Of a stretch of 37,183 nucleotides of DNA, positions 15,236 to 22,594 are shown piece by piece (positions within the stretch are counted from its first letter, which is position 1; each line of letters begins with the position of its first letter). The position numbers and the translations under genes are program-made. Origin of the DNA: an uncultured bacterium (lineage in GTDB: Bacteria > Verrucomicrobiota > Kiritimatiellia > RFP12 > CAIWXQ01); contig CAIOST010000292.1 in the NCBI GenBank assembly GCA_903861045.1, positions 1 to 37,183 on the forward strand, read 5' to 3'. The notes beneath the pieces are model-generated. The model saw only the letters and a list, made by a program, of their open reading frames with translations. It made no database searches and was not told the origin of the DNA.

Positions 15236-16762
15236 CTAAAAAGGGTTAACTAAGGGTCGTTTCAGCATCTTCTCATAAATGTCCATGTACGAACGGGCGC
15301 ACACGGCATGATTGAATCTGGCCTTCGAGTCCCGCATAATTCGGGCAATTTGCGCCTGCTTGCTCTCGGGCGAACAGGCATGAAACGCCATGGCTTGCTC
15401 CATGGCCCATTCCAGCCCTTCGCTACCATAGACGCCAAACACAAAACCATTGCCACTGGCACCGTCAGCGGCCAGATGCTCCACGGTGTCGTGCAGGCCG
15501 CCGGTATCATGAACCACCGGCAGCGACCCGTACAAGCCACCGATCATCTGCGGCAAACCGCACGGTTCGAAGAGCGATGGCACCAGAATGAAATCTGCGG
15601 CGGCATAGCCTAACCGCGAAAGCCGCTCGTCAAAATTGCAGACCGCCACGCGATCTTTGAGGTCGTGCATGCGCACCACGTCATGAAACACGCCCTGATG
15701 CTGGCCATTGGCCACCACGGCAATCTGCAGCTTGCGATCCCAATAGCGCGAAACCAACCGGTAGAGGATATGCGAAAGAAGTTGCGGTCCTTTCTGGACG
15801 GGATCCAGTCGCGACGGCCAGAAGAAGAGTGCGGCATCCGGGTCCACCTCCAGTTCCATTTTGGCCTGGAAAGCCATCTTATTAGCCCGCTTCGCCTCCC
15901 CATGCGTTTCCGCCGTGTAGCGCATTTCCAGCGCGTCATCCGTGGCGGGATCGTACGACTCATCCGGCGCATTTAGAATGCCCACGGCACAACCTGCATC
16001 GCGCTTGCCGATCAACTCATGCCGGAAATGTGCTGGAATGAAATCAAACCAACCGCGGCAGATCTCCTCCAAAAAGGTCGGACTGACCGTATTGATGAAA
16101 TGCGAGGCGAAAACACCGCTGGCCAACATATCCACCGGGTTGCTATTGCGGCTGGTTTCATAGCTGCCTGGCACAAACTTGTAATACAGGTTCGCCCAGA
16201 ATTCAGCCGCATCAATTCCAGCATCCTCAACCTGAGCCAGCGAAACGTGGTGGGTATGGATGTTGTGGACGGTAAACAGACAGGGAATACCCAGGCGGCG
16301 CGCCGCGGCGGGAATCAACCCTGTCATCCAGTCATTGCAATGAATCAAGTCCGGCTGCACGGTCGGAATGATGTTGTTCAACACCTCCCGCTGGAATGCC
16401 AGCGCTAGCTTGGGATTTTCCTCCTGATAGTTACTGTATACGGTGTCACGGTAATAGAAACAGCGATCCTCGGCCAGATGAATACGACTGTCCGGCAGGC
16501 GACTCTTATAGACCCGCAACTCATCACTAATCAGACGACCGACGTCCATATGAAACATGCGTCGATAATGCGGCAGCGCGACATGCACATCCGCATCATG
16601 ATCAAACAACGCCGTAACTAGCGAAGCCGAGACATCGGCCAGTCCCCCCGCCTTGGCGCTCAGGCTGTTGGCCATATTCCCCATGCCGGATGGCAAATAG
16701 GTGATCTCCGGCGTTACAATCAGAATGCGTGGCCGCGTACTACTCCCATGCTTTCGTGTCAT
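15236..16762 (-). CDS. glgA: Glycogen synthase GlgA (GT5)
   Basis: GlgA extends alpha-1,4-glucan from ADP-glucose. The 508-residue protein has the GT-B fold. The first strand, PRILIVTPEITYLP (11-24), is followed by KAGGLADVSASL (37-48), the K-x-G-G-L sugar-nucleotide loop. The loop lies about 15 residues further in than in E. coli GlgA because of an insertion, SGMGNMANSLSA. DLIHCNDWMTGLIP fits the acceptor side, and FEPCGLPQMIGGLYGSLP with TGGLHDTV forms the GT5 C-terminal signature with the catalytic Glu. The ATG at 16762 is chosen over an in-frame GTG at 16813; AGGAGAG lies upstream at a long spacing. It is followed by the branching enzyme gene and preceded 55 bp upstream by the coiled-coil gene. 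No ADP-glucose pyrophosphorylase is in the window. Confidence 0.92.
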   Translation of the reverse strand: MTRKHGSSTRPRILIVTPEITYLPSGMGNMANSLSAKAGGLADVSASLVTALFDHDADVHVALPHYRRMFHMDVGRLISDELRVYKSRLPDSRIHLAEDRCFYYRDTVYSNYQEENPKLALAFQREVLNNIIPTVQPDLIHCNDWMTGLIPAAARRLGIPCLFTVHNIHTHHVSLAQVEDAGIDAAEFWANLYYKFVPGSYETSRNSNPVDMLASGVFASHFINTVSPTFLEEICRGWFDFIPAHFRHELIGKRDAGCAVGILNAPDESYDPATDDALEMRYTAETHGEAKRANKMAFQAKMELEVDPDAALFFWPSRLDPVQKGPQLLSHILYRLVSRYWDRKLQIAVVANGQHQGVFHDVVRMHDLKDRVAVCNFDERLSRLGYAAADFILVPSLFEPCGLPQMIGGLYGSLPVVHDTGGLHDTVEHLAADGASGNGFVFGVYGSEGLEWAMEQAMAFHACSPESKQAQIARIMRDSKARFNHAVCARSYMDIYEKMLKRPLVNPF

Positions 16763-16817
16763 TCGTTTCTCTCGCTCTCTCCTGCACAGCACCGCCGGAA
16801 AGGTATCCGCCACCCCT

Positions 16818-17228
16818 CTACGGCAACTGCTCGCGACGTTTCTTACCTTCTTCGATCTGGCGCAGCACCGCCTGATAGGCGGCCTTCCCCTGATCCAACT
16901 TCGCCATCTCCGCTTGGGCCGCAGGAAGTTCAGCCACCCGTGTGCGCAGGGCCAGTTGCACCTGCATCATCTCCCGCTGCAACGCAGCCAAGCGCTTGCG
17001 CAAGCTCTCTATTTCCGGCGACGTATACTGCGGATCCAACCACAAGCTCTCATTCTTCTGGGCCTGATCTCGCAGCGTAAAGGAAAGGGCCACTTGCTGC
17101 TGCCCCAGCTGGGACAATTGCTGATCCACCTCCACCCGGGTCGATGGTGGACGCGGCGTCGGTTCCCCGCCCCCCGCGCACCACACCATCATAACCCCGC
17201 ACCCCGCAACCATGCCCAGCCGATACAT
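16818..17228 (-). CDS. Small exported or lipoprotein-like coiled-coil protein, unknown function
   Basis: No named family is recognised. The 136-residue protein starts MYRLGMVAGCGVMMVWCAGG, a short basic then hydrophobic leader with two cysteines. MVAGC fits a lipobox but lies too near the start, and the bonds before C17 (VWC) are atypical, so lipoprotein status is open. A short proline-rich linker is followed by about 100 residues of Gln/Glu/Leu-rich helix with heptad character, predicted coiled coil. GGAGG lies 7 nt before the ATG at 17228, which decides the start. It is the first gene of the minus-strand run leading into glgA, with a 55 bp gap. It may be a periplasmic spacer or envelope protein; a link to glycogen is not implied. 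Confidence 0.7.
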   Translation of the reverse strand: MYRLGMVAGCGVMMVWCAGGGEPTPRPPSTRVEVDQQLSQLGQQQVALSFTLRDQAQKNESLWLDPQYTSPEIESLRKRLAALQREMMQVQLALRTRVAELPAAQAEMAKLDQGKAAYQAVLRQIEEGKKRREQLP

Positions 17229-17349
17229 TTGCACGCCTCCAGCCCCAATGTGCTTCCCAATCAACATGCGCCATTGTCATCCGCCCGAGCCTCCACGACA
17301 ATCAAAAAATGCGCGACCGACCATCATTTATAAAATTTCAAAAATCCAG

Positions 17350-17379
17350 TTGCACCGTCCATCCAGAAGCTGTTACTAT
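17350..17379 (+). promoter_or_regulatory. Promoter of the tRNA-Gly/tRNA-Lys unit
   Basis: TTGCAC (17350-17355), an 18-base spacer and TACTAT (17374-17379) precede the first tRNA base by 16 nt, the distance expected for a tRNA promoter. The sequence just upstream is A/T-rich, like an UP element. Confidence 0.6.
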
Positions 17380-17395
17380 TTCCCCCTGTTGCAAA

Positions 17396-17471
17396 GCGGG
17401 TGTAACTCAGTTGGTAGAGTGCCACCTTGCCAAGGTGGTTGTCGAGGGTTCGAGTCCCTTCGCCCGCTCCA
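17396..17471 (+). tRNA. tRNA-Gly (anticodon GCC)
   Basis: The cloverleaf is complete: acceptor GCGGGTG pairs with CGCCCGC (one G-T pair), the D-arm contains AGTTGGTAGAG, the anticodon stem CCACC/GGTGG encloses TTGCCAA with anticodon GCC at 17429-17431, and the T-loop is GGTTCGAGTCC. CCA is encoded (17469-17471). It shares a promoter with the tRNA-Lys 14 bp downstream. Confidence 0.97.
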
Positions 17472-17485
17472 TCTTACCGGACCAT

Positions 17486-17561
17486 GGGGGTGTAGCTCAG
17501 TTGGTAGAGCAACTGACTCTTAATCAGTGGGTCCAGGGTTCGAATCCCTGCACCCCTACCA
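17486..17561 (+). tRNA. tRNA-Lys (anticodon CTT)
   Basis: Acceptor GGGGGTG pairs with CACCCCT, the anticodon stem ACTGA/TCAGT encloses CTCTTAA with anticodon CTT at 17519-17521, and the T-arm reads AGGGTTCGAATCCCT. CCA is encoded at 17559-17561. It is second in a two-tRNA transcript ending at the hairpin at 17594. Confidence 0.97.
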
Positions 17562-17593
17562 GTCCGGCCCGCTGAATCCCACTGATTGTCAGA

Positions 17594-17625
17594 AACAGGC
17601 CCGTTAACCGGCCTGTTCTTTTTTT
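17594..17625 (+). terminator. Rho-independent terminator of the tRNA unit
   Basis: AACAGGCC (17594-17601) and GGCCTGTT (17610-17617) form an 8-bp perfect stem with an 8-base loop, followed by C and seven T (17619-17625). It lies 32 bp after tRNA-Lys. Confidence 0.9.
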
Positions 17626-17789
17626 GGCCGCCTTTATCGCGGCCCTCGTTCGCAAAACCAAGCCATCTGGCTGGCTAAGGGCAACGCGGTAGCAGCCAAG
17701 CCGTGTCCTGCACGTCCCACAGCCGGCGGCAAGCGTTCATACTGACGAGGAAGGTGATGTTGCCAGGCCCCGTTGCCGCGGTTCGTCGA

Positions 17790-18812
17790 TCAATGCGGAG
17801 CGCTAGGTACGGTGGCCTCCGCCAACCAAGGGTAGCGCGCTTTCAGGTATTCCGCCCAAGGATCCATCCCAGACGGTGGTGCCACCAGCAGCGGCGCGAA
17901 CAGCCCCTCGGTGCCGACGTGCTGGAATCGGTCGACGCCGTCCGCCACCGGACTGACCAGTCTCGCCCAAACGCTCGTCGCCGTGTCGCCCAAAGGTTTC
18001 AAGCCGGGCGATGTCACCTTGCGGTAGTCCGTGTTATGGGCGGGAGCGATGTGCAGCAGGCTTACGATGTCGGCATCGAGCTCCCCCGCCTTCTCCATCG
18101 CGTGGGCGAGCAACTGCTGCCGCATTAACTGGTAGAACGGCTCGAATAAGAGCGTCTCAAACGATGGCAGCACTATTTTGTTGATCGGGCAATCCACCTT
18201 CTCGAACAGCTCCCGGTAGATGGCCGTGCGATCCTTGCCACTCGGATCCGCCTTGAGGTGGATGCTGTGGTACGATTCCGTGTACTTCCAATCAATCAGC
18301 ACGATCTGCTTCCGGCCGTCCGCACGCTCGAACCTCACGGCAGCGTCGGCACTCGTAAAGTTCGCCCCCCGCGTGCGGCTGCCTTCCGGACGCACACGCT
18401 CGTTTAGGTAGTTCTTCTTGCCGATCCACGCGAAGGTCACGAACTTGCCGTCCTCGACGGGGAGCATCTGCTTGCTCTCGGGGAAGATCGGTTTCAAGAG
18501 CGTCGCCAGCGACTCTGGCTGTGCGGTGAAGGCGAACAGGAAGTTCACGCAGCAGACCTGCGAGTCGCACAGGTGGTTGCTCGGTCTGCCGTTCAGGCCG
18601 TCCTGCCATTTGATCTTGTGATGGTAGAACCATTCATCGGCTTCCGCACGGATGCCCGAGAACAGGTTCTCCTTTGCCAGGCTGGGCGGCAGGCAGAAGG
18701 GGCGCGGCTGGCCTGCATACGCGCCGTTCTGGCGGGCGGCGCCCGAAAAGTCTGCTGACGCTTGTTTGAACCGTGCCTGACGGTCACGCTCGGATTCTAA
18801 GAATTTGCCCAT
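17790..18812 (-). CDS. Putative restriction endonuclease, PD-(D/E)xK fold (PGN_0703-like)
   Basis: The 340-residue protein carries a PD-(D/E)xK-type core: D156 in FTSADAAVRF and, 18 residues later, D174-W-K176 in VLIDWKYTESYHS. This D...D-x-K arrangement and the DWKYTES wording match the uncharacterised PGN_0703-type restriction endonucleases as I recall them. SNHLCDSQVCCVNFLF (78-93) is a conserved-looking Cys-rich stretch before the core. No methyltransferase, specificity subunit or helicase is adjacent. The ATG at 18812 has AGAAGAG about 12 nt upstream. It lies downstream of and convergent with two tRNA genes and is flanked by 164 and over 300 bp of empty DNA, a setting typical of acquired defence genes. 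Nuclease activity and target are inferred. Confidence 0.75.
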   Translation of the reverse strand: MGKFLESERDRQARFKQASADFSGAARQNGAYAGQPRPFCLPPSLAKENLFSGIRAEADEWFYHHKIKWQDGLNGRPSNHLCDSQVCCVNFLFAFTAQPESLATLLKPIFPESKQMLPVEDGKFVTFAWIGKKNYLNERVRPEGSRTRGANFTSADAAVRFERADGRKQIVLIDWKYTESYHSIHLKADPSGKDRTAIYRELFEKVDCPINKIVLPSFETLLFEPFYQLMRQQLLAHAMEKAGELDADIVSLLHIAPAHNTDYRKVTSPGLKPLGDTATSVWARLVSPVADGVDRFQHVGTEGLFAPLLVAPPSGMDPWAEYLKARYPWLAEATVPSAPH

Positions 18813-19078
18813 AGTGAAATCGCTCTTCTGTAGGTAGCTGGTTTTGTCGCAGGCACAGGGGCTTCAGAGGCGGGGGTTCAATCCAGTCGGCAGAGGCGTC
18901 TTGACGGCAAAGCGAGTCTGGGTAAAGGCGGTTTCTGTTTCCTGGGTTCGCCATTCCGAGCGACTGGTTAGCCCGCGTAACGGGTGATGATCACAGCGGC
19001 GGATAATCGGGCTTTCGTGTCACAGTGTCAACCTTACAGAATGGCAAAGCCTGGCAGGGCGCGTGCTGCAGAATGCCC
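18813..19078. other. Intergenic flank of the nuclease gene, no gene seen
   Basis: No coding frame with family similarity or a ribosome site was found. GTTAGCC at 18967-18973 within CTGGTTAGCC resembles the core site of integron attC elements, but no paired site or fold is evident. The interval ends at the promoter of the next gene (19079). Confidence 0.4.
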
Positions 19079-19108
19079 TTGAAAACCAAGGGGATGGGGA
19101 AGTAGGAT
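19079..19108 (+). promoter_or_regulatory. Candidate promoter of the prenyltransferase-fold gene and queH
   Basis: TTGAAA (19079-19084), 18 bases and TAGGAT (19103-19108). Transcription would start near 19115, about 55 nt before the ATG at 19170. Confidence 0.45.
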
Positions 19109-19169
19109 AAGCGGTGTAGAGCATGTGGGATCCCTTTGCGGGTTCGCACGCTTACGGGGCCGCGATCTT

Positions 19170-20171
19170 ATGGGTAAGCACTGTCAGACAAGCACGCACC
19201 ACCGGGAGGCAGTAGGGCGGTCTATCGCGCGTACGCGCCGGACCAACGCGTCCACCAGGGCTCACGTACTGCTACGGCATATAGCTGGCATCGTGATCTG
19301 CGCCGCAGTCAGCCTGGCGGAAGAGCGTGCTACGCTTGTTAGCCAGACGCCGGCGCCGCGCACCAGCGGTCCGCTCTCCGTCTCCATGCAGCAGGAAGTA
19401 AATGCCGCGATGGCTCGCAGTCGTACCTGGCTTGTGGCATGCCAGAACGCCGATGGCAGTTGGGGGGAGCTAGGCAGCGCGCGTCTGCGCCTGACCGCCA
19501 TGGCGGCCCTCACACTGGTGAACAGCGCCGCGCCGGACGAGACCAAGGCCTTGGAAAGCGCCAAACGCTGGCTCGGTGCCCCTGCCGCCGCCAGGGACGC
19601 TGCGGGTGACTGGGAAGCGTTAAGCTGGCAAGAGATAGCGTTGCAGGCCATTTTGCCGCCTGAGTCCCTCCGCACCGCGGCGCTCGTACAGCAAAGCCAG
19701 GCAGTGACCAACGTACTTCCTCCGTTCTCTCGCATGCTCATGCAGGCGGCCGCGCCTACGCTCGTCCTCCCGCCGCGTGCCACGGTAACCAACGCCGCCG
19801 CGCCAGCCCTGCTGGACGCGTGCCTGCTTGCCATGAACGCGCCCGTATCGAACCTGCCCCAACAGCCGGTGCTATCGCAAGTGGCCGCCTCCTGGATGAA
19901 CCGCCCCCCTCCCCCCGCTTACACTCGCACACAGCAAAGCTGGATCGTAGCGCATTTCATCAACCGTGCCGGCGGAGGCTCTCTGGCCGACGCCTCTGGG
20001 CGTCTAGTGAACTGGCGGCATGATCTGGCCAATGAACTGGTGGCCTCGCAGCAGATTGACCCGCAGCGGCAAGGGAACGGGTTCTGGTCGGGTGATGCCC
20101 CCACCCCCTCTCCCAGCGACGCGGCTATCGCGGCCACGGTCTATGCCGTGCTGGCGCTCGGAGAACTGTAG
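19170..20171 (+). CDS. Exported protein with prenyltransferase/squalene-cyclase-like alpha-alpha repeats
   Basis: The 333-residue protein begins with a very basic 30-residue stretch, then a hydrophobic segment HIAGIVICAAVSLA that looks like a signal peptide core. SRTWLVACQNADGSWGELG follows, matching the W-L-x-x-Q-x-x-D-G-S-W-G repeat of prenyltransferases and triterpene cyclases. A second weak repeat ends IAATVYAVLAL. Catalytic DxDD or zinc residues of the enzymes are not seen, and the usual 6-8 repeats are not clear, so a non-enzymatic alpha-alpha barrel relative is more likely. The start is uncertain: GTG 19125 is in frame; ATG 19170 is preferred because it gives a less extended leader, but neither has a strong ribosome site. 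queH follows after 15 bp and is probably co-transcribed, though the two have no evident shared function. Confidence 0.6.
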   Translation: MGKHCQTSTHHREAVGRSIARTRRTNASTRAHVLLRHIAGIVICAAVSLAEERATLVSQTPAPRTSGPLSVSMQQEVNAAMARSRTWLVACQNADGSWGELGSARLRLTAMAALTLVNSAAPDETKALESAKRWLGAPAAARDAAGDWEALSWQEIALQAILPPESLRTAALVQQSQAVTNVLPPFSRMLMQAAAPTLVLPPRATVTNAAAPALLDACLLAMNAPVSNLPQQPVLSQVAASWMNRPPPPAYTRTQQSWIVAHFINRAGGGSLADASGRLVNWRHDLANELVASQQIDPQRQGNGFWSGDAPTPSPSDAAIAATVYAVLALGEL

Positions 20172-20186
20172 CCACAGGCCGCACGT

Positions 20187-20714
20187 ATGCCCGCGATTCT
20201 ACTTCACACCTGTTGCGCCCCTTGTGCCAGTCATGCGGTGGAGGAACTCCGGCGCATGGGGTACCGTGTAACCCTCTGCTTCGCGAATGCGAATCTGGCG
20301 CCGGCCGAAGAATACGAGCGCCGGCTGACGGCCGCGCGCCAATTGGCTGAGCATGTGGGCGCCCCCCTGCTGGTGGATCCGCCCGACCATGCCGCCTGGC
20401 TAACCGCCATGCAAGGGGTGGAGCAAGCCGCCGAAGGGGGGGACCGCTGTGGGCGCTGTTTCCGCTACTCCCTGGAGCGGGTGCATGCTCTGGCGGCGGC
20501 GCAGGGCTTCGAAGCCTTTACCACCAGCCTGACGATCAGCCCCCACAAGCGCTCCGCGGTCATTTTGGCCATCGGGCGGGAACTGGACCCGATCCGATTC
20601 CTGGCTGTGGATTTCAAGAAACAGCACGGATTCCAGCGCAGCACAGAACTCGCGAAGTCGTACCAGTTGTATCGGCAGAATTACTGCGGCTGTGAATTCA
20701 GCCATCGGACCTAG
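20187..20714 (+). CDS. queH: Epoxyqueuosine reductase QueH
   Basis: QueH (formerly DUF208) carries out the last step of queuosine synthesis in tRNA, reducing epoxyqueuosine, as a non-homologous replacement for QueG. The 175-residue protein shows the whole signature: LLHTCCAPC (C9, C10, C13), RCGRCFRYSLERV (C88, C91), FTTSLTISPHK and LYRQNYCGCEFS (C167, C169). These cysteines bind an iron-sulfur cluster and a further metal in the family. Length is at the short end of normal. AGG lies about 9 nt before the ATG at 20187. It follows the exported repeat protein by 15 bp and is followed by a hairpin shared with the converging gene. No other queuosine genes are in the window. Confidence 0.93.
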   Translation: MPAILLHTCCAPCASHAVEELRRMGYRVTLCFANANLAPAEEYERRLTAARQLAEHVGAPLLVDPPDHAAWLTAMQGVEQAAEGGDRCGRCFRYSLERVHALAAAQGFEAFTTSLTISPHKRSAVILAIGRELDPIRFLAVDFKKQHGFQRSTELAKSYQLYRQNYCGCEFSHRT

Positions 20715-20721
20715 CGCAAAA

Positions 20722-20751
20722 CCGCAGCCCCGTCTAAGACGGATGCTGCGG
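20722..20751. terminator. Bidirectional hairpin between queH and the small basic protein gene
   Basis: CCGCAGC (20722-20728) pairs with GCTGCGG (20745-20751), with an inner CCGTC-TAA-GACGG stem (20730-20742). On the minus strand it is followed by TTTTG, giving a terminator for the small basic gene; on the plus strand the trailing sequence has few T residues. Confidence 0.65.
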
Positions 20752-20779
20752 CTTCATGCTGCGGCTATTACCCGCCCGC

Positions 20780-21016
20780 CTACTTGCCAGCTTTGGCAAC
20801 TTTAGCAACTTTGGCAGCCTGCAAGGCGGCGACCACCTTTTTGGGCCGTCGCAGCATGGTGCGTACCACCAAGGGTTGCATTTTTGCAACAACAGCCTTA
20901 TCCACGCCCAGCTTGGCAAGACGCGCCTTTTGTACCTTTTGACGGCGGCGACGCTCACCTTCGCTCTTTTTCGGACGGGAGATTGGTTTCTTGTTTAATG
21001 TCCGGCCTGTGCCCAT
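20780..21016 (-). CDS. Small highly basic protein with an Ala/Lys tail, unknown function
   Basis: The 78-residue product starts MGTGRTLNKKPISRPKKSEG and continues with ERRRRQKVQKARLAKLG; about a third of it is Lys or Arg. The end, AKVAKVAKAGK, resembles the tails of bacterial histone H1-like or nucleic-acid-binding proteins. I associate this type of short protein with PVC bacteria but cannot name a family. It should bind nucleic acid or the ribosome (inference from charge). The ATG at 21016 is secure: GAGGAGG lies 5 nt upstream. A frame extending to 21088 lacks any signal and would run over the predicted promoter. It has its own promoter (21060-21088) 44 bp before the start, lies 81 bp after purC, and is followed by a hairpin terminator. 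Confidence 0.8.
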   Translation of the reverse strand: MGTGRTLNKKPISRPKKSEGERRRRQKVQKARLAKLGVDKAVVAKMQPLVVRTMLRRPKKVVAALQAAKVAKVAKAGK

Positions 21017-21059
21017 GGATTCCTCCTCATCATTCCAACGTATACCTGAAACGCGCGGT

Positions 21060-21088
21060 ACTATCTCCGATTCCAGCCACACATGCAA
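21060..21088 (-). promoter_or_regulatory. Candidate promoter of the small basic protein gene
   Basis: Minus strand TTGCAT (plus 21083-21088), 17 bases, GATAGT (plus 21060-21065), about 44 nt before the start codon at 21016 and just after the purC stop. Confidence 0.45.
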
Positions 21089-21097
21089 GCAATACCG

Positions 21098-22054
21098 TCA
21101 CGCGATTCGTTCCAGCGCTTGACGAACACGCTCGCGAATCGGCCCATCCACCGGCTGGAACGGCAAGCCAGTAACTCGTTCATAGGCCTGGATGTAGCGC
21201 TTGGCGGCCTCGATCCGAACGTCATCCGGCAGGACCGGAATGGGTCCGTCGCCCCGGAATCCCTGCGACACGAGCCATTCCCGCAGGTACTCTTTGTCTA
21301 ACTTGCGCTGGTCGCGCCCCTGCTGGAAAAGCTCTTCGTAGGTATCCATATACCAGTAGCGGGAGGAGTCGGGGGTGTGGATTTCGTCACTGACCACGAG
21401 TTGCCCATTGCGCCGCCCGATCTCGTATTTCGTGTCGACCAAGATCAGGCCGCGTGTGGCGGCATGGCGCACGCCCTCGGCAAAGAGGCGGAAGCACAGG
21501 TCCGCGGCAGCATCGAAAGTCGGGCCATCGATTAACCCCTCGTGCAACGCTTCCGCGCGAGAGATGTTCCGATCGTGTTCTTCATGCTTGGTGGTTGGCG
21601 TCAGGATGAGTCGTTCCAGTTTCTGGTCTTTACGCAACCCCTCTGGTAACGGGTTGCCGCACAAGTTACGTACGCCCTGCTGGTAATTGTACCAGGCGGA
21701 GGTTTTGGTTACGCCCGTGATGTAGCCACGCACGATGAATTCCAGCGGCAGCTGTTCGCACTCGGCCACCACCATCACATTCGGATCCGGCACAGCCAGC
21801 ACATGGTTAGGCGCAACGTGGGCGGTCTTTTCGAACCAGAAGGCCGCGATCTGGTTGAGCACCTGCCCCTTGAAGGGGATGGTACCGAGGATGCGGTCAA
21901 AGGCCGAAACGCGATCTGTCGTGATCAGCACGCGGCGGCCATCGCGCAGATAGCTGTCGCGCACCTTACCGCTAATCCGGCGACCCACCCCGGCAAAATC
22001 CGTGGCATCGAGTACGTTGTTGAGTTCCTCACGAATGCGTGCTTCCGAGACCAT
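21098..22054 (-). CDS. purC: SAICAR synthase PurC (phosphoribosylaminoimidazole-succinocarboxamide synthase)
   Basis: PurC joins CAIR and aspartate using ATP, a middle step of purine synthesis. The 318-residue protein has GKVRDSY (29-35) in the nucleotide loop, VLITTDRVSAFDRILGTIPF, LPLEFIVRGYITGV, LILTPTTKHEEHD and LILVDTKYEIG, all PurC signatures. Its length matches the longer yeast-like form (about 300) rather than the 240-residue form of many bacteria. The ATG at 22054 has AGAGGAG 9 nt upstream. nrdR lies 60 bp upstream on the same strand and the small basic protein gene 81 bp downstream; purC and nrdR are probably transcribed together, both concerning nucleotide supply. Confidence 0.94.
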   Translation of the reverse strand: MVSEARIREELNNVLDATDFAGVGRRISGKVRDSYLRDGRRVLITTDRVSAFDRILGTIPFKGQVLNQIAAFWFEKTAHVAPNHVLAVPDPNVMVVAECEQLPLEFIVRGYITGVTKTSAWYNYQQGVRNLCGNPLPEGLRKDQKLERLILTPTTKHEEHDRNISRAEALHEGLIDGPTFDAAADLCFRLFAEGVRHAATRGLILVDTKYEIGRRNGQLVVSDEIHTPDSSRYWYMDTYEELFQQGRDQRKLDKEYLREWLVSQGFRGDGPIPVLPDDVRIEAAKRYIQAYERVTGLPFQPVDGPIRERVRQALERIA

Positions 22055-22114
22055 GCTACGTTACTCCTCTTGCACGGGGCCACCGCGACGACGCGCGCTG
22101 GCGCACCTTCCCGC

Positions 22115-22567
22115 TCATTTTCCCACGATGTTGTGGATGGCATTAAGAAACTGGTTCACGTCCGCAAAGCGCTTGTAGACCGAGGCGAAGCGGACATAGG
22201 CCACCTCGTCGAGTTTCTCCAGGCGAGCGATCACCTTTTCCCCGATCGCTCGCGAGGGGACTTCCGCGTCGTTATCCTGCTCGATCTGCTCGATGATCTC
22301 ATCCACTAACTCCTCGATCTGCAGGGGGCTGATCGGACGCTTCTCACAGGCGCGCAGGATGCCGCTCATCAATTTCAGCCGACTCAACTCCTCGCGCCGA
22401 CCGTCGCGCTTGATCACGCGCAGCGCATCCTTGACAATCTCCTCGTACGTCGTAAACCGGTGATTGCACCCCAGGCAGGCGCGCCGACGACGGATGGCGG
22501 CGCCGTCACGAGCGGCGCGACTGTCCAACACCTTATCATCCGTATGCGCACACTTCGGACACCGCAT
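22115..22567 (-). CDS. nrdR: Transcriptional repressor NrdR
   Basis: NrdR senses ATP/dATP and represses ribonucleotide reductase genes through NrdR boxes. The 150-residue protein is standard length. It starts MRCPKCAHTDDKVLDSR with a zinc ribbon (C3, C6, C31, C34, the last two in CLGCNHRFTTYE), followed by an ATP-cone domain from about residue 46 (VIKRDGRREE) to the C-terminus (YVRFASVYKRF). The ATG at 22567 has AAAGGA about 8 nt upstream; an in-frame codon seven residues earlier would add a non-family extension. The double-receiver gene ends 27 bp upstream, so it probably belongs to the same transcript. No ribonucleotide reductase gene is in the window. Confidence 0.95.
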   Translation of the reverse strand: MRCPKCAHTDDKVLDSRAARDGAAIRRRRACLGCNHRFTTYEEIVKDALRVIKRDGRREELSRLKLMSGILRACEKRPISPLQIEELVDEIIEQIEQDNDAEVPSRAIGEKVIARLEKLDEVAYVRFASVYKRFADVNQFLNAIHNIVGK

Positions 22568-22594
22568 GGCAAGGTTCCTTTCGCTCACGTCCTG

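Noticed and set aside
18967-18973. GTTAGCC resembling an integron attC core site near the nuclease gene.
   Set aside because: No partner core site, no folded attC structure and no integrase; a 7-mer is too short to call.
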